From: Alkalihalobacterium alkalinitrilicum
Lineage (GTDB): Bacteria > Bacillota > Bacilli > Bacillales > Bacillaceae_F
Length of the DNA stretch: 64,000 nt
Reading direction: 5' to 3'
Assembly: GCF_002019605.1 (NCBI RefSeq)
Contig: NZ_KV917368.1
Coordinates: 217,809 to 281,808, forward strand
Part shown: one piece after another, positions 27,251-34,899 of the stretch
How positions within the stretch are numbered: position 1 is the stretch's first letter
Layout: every line of letters begins with the position of its first letter
Notes under the pieces: generated by a model
Databases searched by the model: none
What the model saw: the letters and a program-made list of their open reading frames with translations, nothing else
Told to the model about the DNA's origin: nothing
Position numbers and translations under genes: made by a program

Positions 27251-28231
27251 ATGCAATTAAAACCATTGAAAGGGCAACATCACGTTTCAGCCATTACTGC
27301 AGATGCGAAAAGAAATTATGAATTTTTTACGAAAACATTAGGAATGCGATTGGTCAAAAAATCGATTAATCAAGATGATTCATCTGTGTATCACCTCTTT
27401 TATGCGGATGAAAGAGGCAATCCAGGTACAGATTTAACTTTTTTTGAGCTACCTTATGCAGGACAAACACGATACGGTACAAATAGTATTAGTACGACCT
27501 CGCTTCGAGTTCCAAGCGATGCATCATTGGACTTTTGGAAAAAGCGCTTTGAACAAAACCAAGTAGATCATGATGACATTTCCGAGCATACTGGCAGAAA
27601 AACCTTAGCATTTCGTGATTTTGAAGGGCAGCGTTTAATGCTTGTTTCAGACGAGAATAATGTTGGGGTTGCTGGGGGTAAACCTTGGGATAAGAGCGCT
27701 GTACCTTCAGAACATGCCATATATGGATTAGGGCCTGTCATGTTAACTGTTGCAAAAGCAGAAACTTCAGCGCAAGTGTTAACTCAACTTTTAGGTTACC
27801 GAGAAAAAGGCTCTTACCGATCTATATTTCCAGGGCAGCCAGATGTTAGGATATTTGAAACAGGAGAAGGAGGAACAGGAGCAGAAGTTCATCTTGAGGA
27901 ACGTTCGGACCTTCCTGTTGAAACGCAAGGGCGGGGGAGTGTCCATCACGTTGCATTTCGCGTCGAAAGTGAAGAAGAACTACGTAGTTGGGCTAATCAT
28001 TTAAAACAAATACGTATCCCAAATTCTGGTTTTGTAGAAAGGTACTATTTTAAATCACTTTATTTCCGTGAAGCGAATGGAATTTTGTATGAACTAGCTA
28101 CGGATGGCCCAGGATTTGAAGGAGATGAACCGTTTGAAAGTCTAGGAGAAAGACTTTCTTTACCGCCGTACTTCGAGCATCAACGTGCAGAAATCGAAGC
28201 GAAATTAAAGCCGTTAGATACGAAAGAGTAA
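27251..28231 (+). CDS. Ring-cleaving dioxygenase, glyoxalase fold (MhqO/MhqA type)
   Basis: A 326-residue protein with two vicinal-oxygen-chelate modules: residues 1-140 (GQHHVSAITADAKRNYEFFTKTLGMRLVKK) and 150-310 (AIYGLGPVMLTVAKAE, GSVHHVAFRVES). Metal ligands are expected at the His of HHVSAI, the His of VHHVAF, and the Glu in NGILYELATDGPGF. The Bacillus relatives (MhqA, MhqO) belong to the MhqR-controlled response to quinones. ATG follows AGGGCGTGAC, and no MhqR-type gene is adjacent. Confidence 0.9.
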   Translation: MQLKPLKGQHHVSAITADAKRNYEFFTKTLGMRLVKKSINQDDSSVYHLFYADERGNPGTDLTFFELPYAGQTRYGTNSISTTSLRVPSDASLDFWKKRFEQNQVDHDDISEHTGRKTLAFRDFEGQRLMLVSDENNVGVAGGKPWDKSAVPSEHAIYGLGPVMLTVAKAETSAQVLTQLLGYREKGSYRSIFPGQPDVRIFETGEGGTGAEVHLEERSDLPVETQGRGSVHHVAFRVESEEELRSWANHLKQIRIPNSGFVERYYFKSLYFREANGILYELATDGPGFEGDEPFESLGERLSLPPYFEHQRAEIEAKLKPLDTKE

Positions 28232-28464
28232 AGAAAGAAACTAGATAGATAATGCACCATGTTATTATTGAAGAAACTAATAAACAAGTACTTAAGTCAG
28301 TATTACTCCTGTTTTAGGAGTATGAGGGAATGTACTAGAAAATGGAATGCACACTTTTTTCGTCGTTTGCATGAAGGCTGTCATGAATTAACAAAACAAG
28401 AAGTTGCTATGACGAAGAATGCATTGACCAACAATATAAATGGTAAAAGGCGGCTTGGATAATT

Positions 28465-28767
28465 ATGTTTCAAAACGTGTTAAATTCTTTAAATGTTGCT
28501 CTTGATGATTGGGGTATGATGCAACAAACGTCTGGTGATGAAGGAGCAGAACATGCCGAGCGGTTTGAACGCCATTTCTATAATTTTATTGATGAGTTTG
28601 AAAAGTGGTTTCGTACGCTCGATCCACAGCCAGAAGAGTTGGAGGACGCGGAAAATTTAGTGGAAGTCAAACAGATTGAAGAGCTACTACCTGGACCGCT
28701 GCATCTGAACTTTACGATGGAACTTGAACGGATCTTAGATGGCTATCAGACGACTCGGTTTGATTAA
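28465..28767 (+). CDS. Acidic 100-aa protein, unknown
   Basis: An open frame of 100 codons, MFQNVLNSLNVALDDWGMMQQ, rich in Glu and Asp (EKWFRTLDPQPEELEDAENLVEVKQIEELL), with no cysteine, signal or membrane segment. ATG with AAAGGCGG 16 bases before it (wide). It lies after the dioxygenase gene and before a strong terminator, which supports transcription. No family recognised. Confidence 0.5.
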   Translation: MFQNVLNSLNVALDDWGMMQQTSGDEGAEHAERFERHFYNFIDEFEKWFRTLDPQPEELEDAENLVEVKQIEELLPGPLHLNFTMELERILDGYQTTRFD

Positions 28768-28798
28768 AAGGCAATAAAAGCATAAAGCGTAACAAGTC

Positions 28799-28834
28799 AC
28801 AAGTCCTACATTATCGTTGTAGGACTTGTTTTAT
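28799..28834. terminator. Bidirectional-looking terminator
   Basis: Perfect 12-bp stem ACAAGTCCTACA/TGTAGGACTTGT, 7-base loop, then TTTA. It also lies just downstream of the minus-strand LysM remnant. Confidence 0.82.
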
Positions 28835-28836
28835 AT

Positions 28837-29025
28837 TTACTTAGATGGAATTTTAAGTTGAGATCCAATCTGTAATATGTAAGGATCTACATTAGGGTCT
28901 GCTTCCTTGAGTTTGTTTAGGAAAATCCCGTGTTCTTGAGATATTCACCATAATGTGTCACCATTTTCAATTTCGGTTACTGATGAAGCTTTGGGTGATA
29001 AATAAGTAACTCCACATTTTAAAAG
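28837..29025 (-). pseudogene. LysM-domain gene remnant with an in-frame TGA
   Basis: On the minus strand the conceptual reading is ENGDTLW, a TGA stop, then ISQEHGIFLNKLKEADPN and IGSQLKIPSK with a final stop at 28837. This is one complete LysM peptidoglycan-binding domain in a single frame, with a stop where LysM normally has serine (TCA to TGA is a single change). No signal sequence, start or ribosome site is visible upstream, so the 5' part is gone. Confidence 0.65.
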
Positions 29026-29108
29026 AATAAGAATTCTTGTTGAAAAAAGTAATTATTTGTGGTGAATTGTCATTTTGTAACTGTGTCTAGTGTAAATGTA
29101 GAAAGATT

Positions 29109-30132
29109 ATGATTATAAGTAACTTTTTACGAGCAGGTATTATTTTAGCGCTCATTCCTTTTCCTGATCCTACTATGATCATTATTGCATCGTTTTTAAT
29201 AGGATTTGTGAATAGTAGTTATATGGTTAGTTTTAGTGCGGAGATACCACAAATTTTTGGTGAGAAGAATACTCTTCCCACCAATGCGTTAGTTGCAAGA
29301 TTAACGTCATTTGCTCTAGTAGCAGGTTTCTTAGCTGCCGCACTCATTACAGATTTTCTTGGCTATAAATTAACATTATTTATTGATGCGACATTATACT
29401 TAATTGCGGGACTGGTTCTCCTACGAATTAAATGGGAGTCTCCTATGACTCGAACGCTAGAGGTGGCCAGCGGGGTTAAGGAAAAATTAAAATCGGTTTG
29501 GATCGATCTAAAAGAAGTGTATTCATATTTACAAGTCGCGCCGATGTTAATGTTTGTAAATATCGTATTTCTTGTTAGTGCTTTTGCAGGAAGTTCTCAT
29601 AATATGGGAATTCCATTGTTGGCTGAAACACTAGACCCATTGAGGCAAAGCTTTTATTACGGTATGATTTGGGCCGTTTGGGGTGTAGGTTCTATTTTAG
29701 CGACTTTTACATTACCTAAATTGCTGTGGCTCAAAGACCAAAAAGTCTATTTTACTTGCTTTATATCGGCTATTTTAATGTCTACCGGTTTTATTATATT
29801 TTTATCAGGTTTAAATCTTTGGGTCATCATGATCTTTGCCTTTTTTACTGGAATTTTTGATGCTGCATTTAATACATTGCATGCAACGATCTTACAACGG
29901 GTAGAAAATCATATTCGTGGGCGGATCTTTGGAGTTGGAATGTTGTTAAAATCACTCGGTTTCGCTGGGGGTTTCCTCGTTGCACCGTTTTTTCCTTTCG
30001 CACATGACGATGCCCCAAATGGTTTGGCTCATGCACGGCGCCTTAATAACGGTTACTTTAATTATCATGGCATTTGCCATTAGTTTTGTTATGCGAGAAA
30101 AGAAAGTACTAGAACCGAAAAAAGCTTCTTAA
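29109..30132 (+). pseudogene. MFS transporter gene, 5'-truncated and frameshifted
   Basis: The open frame 29109-30083 begins mid-protein (MIISNFLRAGIILALIPFPD is normally helix 3) and lacks the first two to three helices and any ribosome site. It continues through about nine helices. At the 3' end a run of six T (about 29990-29995) shifts frame: the last 32 residues are out of family, while the alternative frame gives HGALITVTLIIMAFAISFVM, then a basic tail ending KKAS at a TAA at 30130. So there are at least two lesions. Family: multidrug-type major facilitator. Confidence 0.8.
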
Positions 30133-30361
30133 TAGCTATTTAATTCGTTTTATAAAAATAAAAGTTGGGCTGACCCATAAAAGTGTCCTATCATCACATC
30201 TTAGGATAGGTAGTAACCTGACCAAGGGGCTACCGCGGTGATGAGTGGAATGCATTTTTTATTGGGCTAGCTCTTTTTTTATTACATAATTTTTTTAATT
30301 CTTGTTGTGAACCAGATCGCCAGGTTCTCAATCTAACGTATAGAAAGAAAGGAGGAACGTA

Positions 30362-30889
30362 ATGAATGAGGTAAAAGTCGTCAAAAAAGCTCAACAAGGA
30401 GATAAAGAAGCATTTGTACAATTAATTGAACAAAATCGTAACAGCATGTATCGTATGGCAATTACGATTGTCCATTCGAAAGAAGCATGCGAGGACGCCC
30501 TATCAGAAGCCATTATGAAAGCATACGAAAAAATAACAACGTTAAGAGAACCGAAATAATTTAAAACATGGTTGATGAGAATTGTCATGAATGAAAGTTA
30601 CTCTATTGTTCGGGAGCGTAAACGTGTCGTTAAGTTAACGGAGTGGAACCGAGAAGTGGTTATTGAAACGATGACCACTAACTTTGAATTAGAAGAAGTC
30701 ATTCAACAACTTCCAGAAGATTTAAGAGTAGTGATCGTTCTATTTTATATAGAGCAATGGACGATTAACGAAATGAGTGAAGTATTAAATGTAGCTGAAG
30801 GAACAGTGAAAAGCAGGTTGCACCGAGCACGAAAAAAATTAATGCCATTATTAGAAACAAACGAAAAGAGGTGTTCTACAAATGAATGA
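30362..30889 (+). pseudogene. ECF sigma-70 factor gene with an internal nonsense codon
   Basis: AAGGAGGAACGTA precedes ATG 30362. Region 2 reads VKVVKKAQQGDKEAFVQLIEQN and EACEDALSEAIMKAYEKI, then LREPK and a TAA at 30557-30559 where family members have an aromatic residue in (Y)FKTWLMRI; translation resumes in the same frame to 30889 with region 4 intact (ELEEVIQQLPEDLRVVIVLFYIEQW, NVAEGTVKSRLHRARKK). The stop overlaps the start of the DUF4179 gene by 8 bases, the usual sigma/anti-sigma arrangement. One base change would restore it; as it stands it is inactive. Confidence 0.85.
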
Positions 30890-31005
30890 TTTGGACAAAC
30901 AACTTTCAGAACGATTACGACAAAATATGAAAGAGCCACCAGCTTCAGTCGTTAATCGTATAAATAAAACCCTTAATTCATTGCCAGAACGAAAAAAACG
31001 ACCAC

Positions 31006-31015
31006 CAAAGAATTA
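31006..31015. repeat. Target-site duplication, left copy
   Basis: CAAAGAATTA immediately left of the insertion sequence; the same ten bases occur at 32707-32716. Confidence 0.85.
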
Positions 31016-31063
31016 GAGGCCACTGAAAAACTTCCGTTTTTCAAGATGAAAGAATAAACACAC

Positions 31064-31113
31064 AAAAAAGAGACGTTCCTATATCCATTAAATGGATAAG
31101 GGTGTCTCTTTTT
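31064..31113 (-). terminator. Terminator inside the IS, after the transposase
   Basis: AAAAAAGAGAC and GTCTCTTTTTG arms with an inner ATCCATTAAATGGAT palindrome; T-run on the minus strand. Confidence 0.8.
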
Positions 31114-31144
31114 GCTTATAATTTAAGTCAATCCCATACTATAG

Positions 31145-32602
31145 TTATCCAATTAACTTCAGAATTCTTTTCAAATTCACCGTAAACATAGCCATGGCTC
31201 CCTGAATCTCCATGCCAACGAGACCCGAAGATGACGCTACATCATACCCGTGCCGGTGTTTTAATTCACTATTTTTTGCTTCTATTTTATAACGCTCTGA
31301 GGATTTTTCTTTAAAGTAATCACTTTCTTGAAAAGCTATTTGTTCTGTGTGTACATCCGATTTAATTGTAACAGAATATGTTTTGGCTTTTGCTCCTTCC
31401 TTATAACAGCCATCTTTTAATGGACACACCTTACATTTTTCTATATCAAAGTAATATGTGTGTTTTTGGTTTTTCGCTACACCTTTTTTTCCAGTTCGTG
31501 CTTTCCTGATAGCCATGTGTCCAGCCTTACAAACATACATACCAGCATCTTTATTAAACTCAAATTCATCTTCTTTTTTTCGATTACCTTGAGTGACAAC
31601 AGGGTTGAGTTTAGCTACTAACTTCATTTCGTTTGTTTTTGTATATTCAATATTTCCTTTTTCCGAATAAGCTGCATCACCAATCACAGTATCAACTTCC
31701 ATACCTGCTTCCATACTTTTTTCAATTAAGGTTTCTAGTTGCTTTCCGTCATTCTTTTCTCCTGTTGTGATAACTGCTGCAGTAATAATTCTTTCTTCAC
31801 TTAAGGAAATGTGTGTTTTATAACCAAAAAATGCTGAGTCCGATGTTTTATGTCCTGTTTTAGCATCTTCATCTTTGGATAATTGTAGATGTTCAATATC
31901 ATCAGCTATCGTTTCTTTAAGTAGGTTTAATGTTTCTTTCACCTTGGGGAATTCACAGATAGTCTCTTCTTTTTCAATGACTTTAATTAGCTTTTCACAA
32001 TACTCAATTTGATCTTCTAATACATCTGATGTTGTTTTGGTTGGGAATTTACTTTTCATTGTTTCATCTATTTGATAAATGGTCTTTCTTAGATTTTTAG
32101 AGCGATCAATCAGCACTTCTTTAGCTGATTTTTGGTTGTAACGAGACTTAGTATGGGTAGCATCTACAATGATAGATTTACTTTTTATAATTTCTTTTTC
32201 GATTGCGATCTCAACAGTTTTATTGATTAGCATGTCTAATAAATTTACATCCTTTAATCGCAGTTTTCGAAACTTCGTTAAGGAACTTGGATCAATCACT
32301 GGATCTTCTGGCGCCATATCTAAAAAATATTTGAATGACATATCATATTTTGAGCGTTCGACAATATCAATATCTGATACGTTGTGGATACATTTTAATA
32401 ATAAGTATTTGAACATGCGAATAGGATGGATCGCATTACGTCCATTATCTAGGCAATATTTATCTACTAATTCTTCATATACAAAAGAAAAATCGACTAA
32501 GTCATTGATTTTTCTTAAAACATTATCCTTCGGTACTACTATGTCATAAATCGCCATATAAGGACTTAAGTTTACTTGTTGATGTTGAATCATCGTATCC
32601 AC
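31145..32602 (-). CDS. IS1182-family transposase
   Basis: A 485-residue DDE transposase. Residues 1-90 form the family's N-terminal domain (DUF772 type: NLSPYMAIYDIVVPKDNVLRK, NGRNAIHPIRMFKYLLLK). The catalytic domain shows SIIVDATHTKSRYN (first Asp, about 166), TVIGDAAYSEKGN (second Asp, about 306) and the KIEAKNSELKHRHGYD helix with the final Glu near 447. Four cysteines near 367-405 (CKAGH, CKVCPLKDGC) form a zinc-ribbon-like insertion common in this family. The frame is uninterrupted, so the enzyme may be active. Confidence 0.93.
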   Translation of the reverse strand: MDTMIQHQQVNLSPYMAIYDIVVPKDNVLRKINDLVDFSFVYEELVDKYCLDNGRNAIHPIRMFKYLLLKCIHNVSDIDIVERSKYDMSFKYFLDMAPEDPVIDPSSLTKFRKLRLKDVNLLDMLINKTVEIAIEKEIIKSKSIIVDATHTKSRYNQKSAKEVLIDRSKNLRKTIYQIDETMKSKFPTKTTSDVLEDQIEYCEKLIKVIEKEETICEFPKVKETLNLLKETIADDIEHLQLSKDEDAKTGHKTSDSAFFGYKTHISLSEERIITAAVITTGEKNDGKQLETLIEKSMEAGMEVDTVIGDAAYSEKGNIEYTKTNEMKLVAKLNPVVTQGNRKKEDEFEFNKDAGMYVCKAGHMAIRKARTGKKGVAKNQKHTYYFDIEKCKVCPLKDGCYKEGAKAKTYSVTIKSDVHTEQIAFQESDYFKEKSSERYKIEAKNSELKHRHGYDVASSSGLVGMEIQGAMAMFTVNLKRILKLIG

Positions 32603-32634
32603 CCACTCAAATTTGATATTTTAATTATACAGCA

Positions 32635-32678
32635 AAAAAGATATAGCACTCTCAAATAATTGAGGTGCTATATCTTTT
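32635..32678. terminator. Hairpin inside the IS, upstream of the transposase
   Basis: AAAAGATATAGCAC pairs with GTGCTATATCTTTT around a TCAAATAATTGA core. It can block transcription entering the element from the interrupted gene. Confidence 0.75.
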
Positions 32679-32706
32679 ATTATTTCAGGTACTTTTTCAG
32701 TGGCCT

Positions 32707-32716
32707 CAAAGAATTA
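32707..32716. repeat. Target-site duplication, right copy
   Basis: CAAAGAATTA, identical to 31006-31015. Confidence 0.85.
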
Positions 32717-33635
32717 CAAGGTGATTTTCGGTATCGCTGCTGCTACCTTTTTAGTGATAATTATTTCAATGCCGATGTTGCAGTCTGTTGTTCCACAAGG
32801 AGTTCAGGAAAATTCGTTAAAGGAAAGTATTTTTCAGTTAGTAGGTGAGGGAGGGCTCGAGCAGCTGAGTGAAAAAGGGTTAACGTTTCCTATGAATTTA
32901 TCAGCGACGAGTAACGGCATCACGTTAGAAATTACAGAAGCGATGTTCGACGGTACGAGGCTTTATTTCGGCTTCATCGAAACACATCCACAACCTATTG
33001 AACTCGTTGCTGTTCCTGAAGAAGATCTAATGTTGAAAGAGTCGCGTTTTTTTATAGGTGATCGTGGCGACTATTATAATATGCTTGGAGGCAAACCAAC
33101 AAGACAGCTTTCTGGAACGAAACTTGCAGGAGTATTTGGGTCGCCATATGTGGGTGATATTGATCAGCTAGAGGATATAAATATAACGGTTTATCGAGGA
33201 GGGGACTACTCAGATGAATGGGAATTTTTGATCGATGAAATACCAGTGATCGAAGATGTAAGCACGTCTATTGTTGACGAAACGTATCTAATTGACGAGA
33301 AGTATGAATTTTATGTAGAAAAAGTGGTCCAAACCCCAGTTACTATTGAAGTTTATTATTCTTTTGACTATGAATACGACTCTTTCACTCAGGAACATGA
33401 CTACTATGAAATGACGCTACGTGATTTAGAAGGAGAGCCTTATGAAGGACTTTATATCGGTGGTTTTGACCAGAACAAGATTTATAGAGTTTTAACAGAC
33501 GAGCAAGATAAAGGAATTCATTTGCAATTTAATAAATTTATGAATACGGATGATGGAGACAACAACGATATAGTGCAAATTCAGAAGTTAAATGAAGAAG
33601 CTGTTTTAGATGTAGTCATTGAACTTGATTAATAA

Positions 33636-33682
33636 AGGTGCCAAGCACCATTAGCGCAGTAAAGCACTAGTGGTGCCTGGCG
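33636..33682. terminator. Hairpin after the DUF4179 gene, GGTGCC type
   Basis: GCCAAGCACCATTAG (33640-33654) pairs with CTAGTGGTGCCTGGC (33667-33681) with one mismatch and one wobble. No strong T-run follows, so its strength as a terminator is doubtful. Confidence 0.55.
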
Positions 33683-33872
33683 TAGTTAATTGTAGTAAGT
33701 TCAAAAGTTTATACAAATATTTTGAAAAAATGGTAATATGATTATAGTAATAAAAGTTTTCGTAATTTTCAAATAAATTAACAATAGTAATACTAGAATA
33801 AGTAAAGTGTCAACAGGTGGTCTATTTAAATAGGTCAGGGTATATGAAAAAAAAATTAAGGAAGGTGTACAT

Positions 33873-34073
33873 GTGAGGAGAAGCTCAATCATTTTTTATT
33901 TAGTTTTTTTAATGACTTTCTTTTTATCATTTCAGTTGTATCGTTCTGCTTATAACTACTATATTCCTTTCAACGGGTTGACCAACTTACTATCTTTATT
34001 ACTATTATTACTTTTGGTTATTTCTTCCTTATTAGTTTCTATGAAACTAACTGCATTTCTTATTAGCAAATAA
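33873..34073 (+). CDS. Small two-helix membrane protein, 66 aa, unknown
   Basis: GTG 33873 follows AAGGAAGGTG. The 66 residues form two hydrophobic segments (IIFYLVFLMTFFLSFQLY and LLSLLLLLLLVISSLLVSMKL) joined by a short polar loop, YNYYIPFNG. No family recognised. Low complexity of the second helix limits the inference. Confidence 0.5.
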   Translation: MRRSSIIFYLVFLMTFFLSFQLYRSAYNYYIPFNGLTNLLSLLLLLLLVISSLLVSMKLTAFLISK

Positions 34074-34264
34074 GAAAATCATTATTATGATAGAAAATGC
34101 ACTATTAATAACAGTAATAGTCTAGTACTTATTCATTTACATGAAGTGAAAAAAATCGGTTGGGCTCATATTCCTGCTGATTTTCTTTTTTACTTGAAAG
34201 AAATGAGTTTGCTTGTAATTAAGGTAGGCATCAGGTAACATATTTAAAATAGGAGGCGATACAA

Positions 34265-34771
34265 ATGTTAAGTGAAAAAATGTTAAATGCATTGAATGAA
34301 CAAATGAATTTCGAATTTGAATCAGCACATACATATATGGCCATGGCTGCTTGGTGTTCAGCACAAAGTCTTGATGGCTTTGCAAATTTCTTTTTAGTAC
34401 AAGCTGAAGAGGAACGATATCATGCGATGAAGTTTTATACGTACATAAATGACCGTGGGAAACGAGCGATTATTACGGGTTATGAGACACCTAAAAATGA
34501 ATTTGATACGATATTGGATGTTTTTAAGGATGGCTATGCCCATGAACAGTTAGTAACAAAAAACATATATAAACTCTCAGACATCGCGATGGATGAGCGT
34601 GAACATGCTACTATCCAATTCTTAAAATTCTTCCTAGACGAACAAGTAGAAGAAGAAGCGATGTTTGACAGTATTATTGAAAAGCTTAAACGAATTCAAA
34701 ACGATAACAACGCGCTGTTTATGCTAGATGATGAATTTTCAAAACGAACATTTACACCAGAAGAAAATTAA
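34265..34771 (+). CDS. Ferritin (non-haem iron storage, FtnA type)
   Basis: A 168-residue ferritin. The ferroxidase-site residues are recognisable: Glu17 in MNFEFESAHTY, Glu50 and His53 in AEEERYHAMKF, Glu94 in EQLVTKNIYKL context, and a later Gln/Glu in FLDEQVEEEAMF. It stores iron as ferric mineral in a 24-mer in the cytosol. ATG follows AGGAGGCG. An inverted repeat ATCAT-N4-ATGAT near 34081-34094 upstream vaguely recalls Fur/PerR sites but is too weak to call. Confidence 0.92.
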   Translation: MLSEKMLNALNEQMNFEFESAHTYMAMAAWCSAQSLDGFANFFLVQAEEERYHAMKFYTYINDRGKRAIITGYETPKNEFDTILDVFKDGYAHEQLVTKNIYKLSDIAMDEREHATIQFLKFFLDEQVEEEAMFDSIIEKLKRIQNDNNALFMLDDEFSKRTFTPEEN

Positions 34772-34780
34772 AAACGGAGA

Positions 34781-34812
34781 ACGAACAGTTAGGGACTGTT
34801 CGTTTTTTTTTT
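34781..34812 (+). terminator. Terminator after the ferritin gene
   Basis: ACGAACAGT/ACTGTTCGT with a 5-base loop and nine T. Confidence 0.92.
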
Positions 34813-34899
34813 GCGGATATATCCTATTCTAGTGAGCTTCTTCACATATTTTCCATTTATTTAGGGGAAATTAAGGAAAATGAAATATGGAGGAAGATT

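Larger units (their letters stand above)
31016..32706 (-). mobile_element. IS1182-family insertion sequence, complete
   Basis: A 1691-bp element bounded by imperfect terminal inverted repeats with a 14-bp perfect core, AGGCCACTGAAAAA at 31017-31030 and its complement at 32693-32706, and flanked by 10-bp direct repeats. It contains one intact transposase gene (31145-32602, minus) and inward-protecting hairpins near each end (31064-31113 and 32635-32678). It is inserted in a DUF4179 gene. Intact ends, gene and target duplication point to recent insertion. Confidence 0.92.
30882..33632 (+). pseudogene. DUF4179-type anti-sigma gene split by an insertion sequence
   Basis: The first 44 codons run from 30882 (MNDLDKQLSERLRQNMKEPPASVV to PERKKRPPKN) to the insertion point; the remainder resumes after the element in the matching frame as NYKVIFGIAAATFLVIIISMP, a membrane anchor, and a 300-residue extracytoplasmic domain (FPMNLSATSNGITLEITEAMFDGTRLYFGF) ending at 33632. 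DUF4179 proteins are membrane-bound partners of ECF sigma factors. The two halves join perfectly if the element and one copy of the 10-bp CAAAGAATTA are removed. Confidence 0.88.

Noticed and set aside
28259-28462. 67-codon frame between the dioxygenase and the acidic 100-aa gene
   Set aside because: No ribosome site, unusual composition, no recognisable pattern; more likely chance.
30165-30200. GGGCTGACCCATAAAAGTGTCC as an IS end
   Set aside because: No matching inverted copy or target duplication in the window.
30210-30290. T-box-like string (AAGGGGCTACCGCGG) before the sigma gene
   Set aside because: It lacks the GGTGG bulge of the T-box core, a specifier stem and a downstream aminoacylation or amino-acid gene.
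34075-34100. Fur/PerR box ahead of ferritin
   Set aside because: Only ATCAT-N4-ATGAT is palindromic; too far from the consensus of either regulator.
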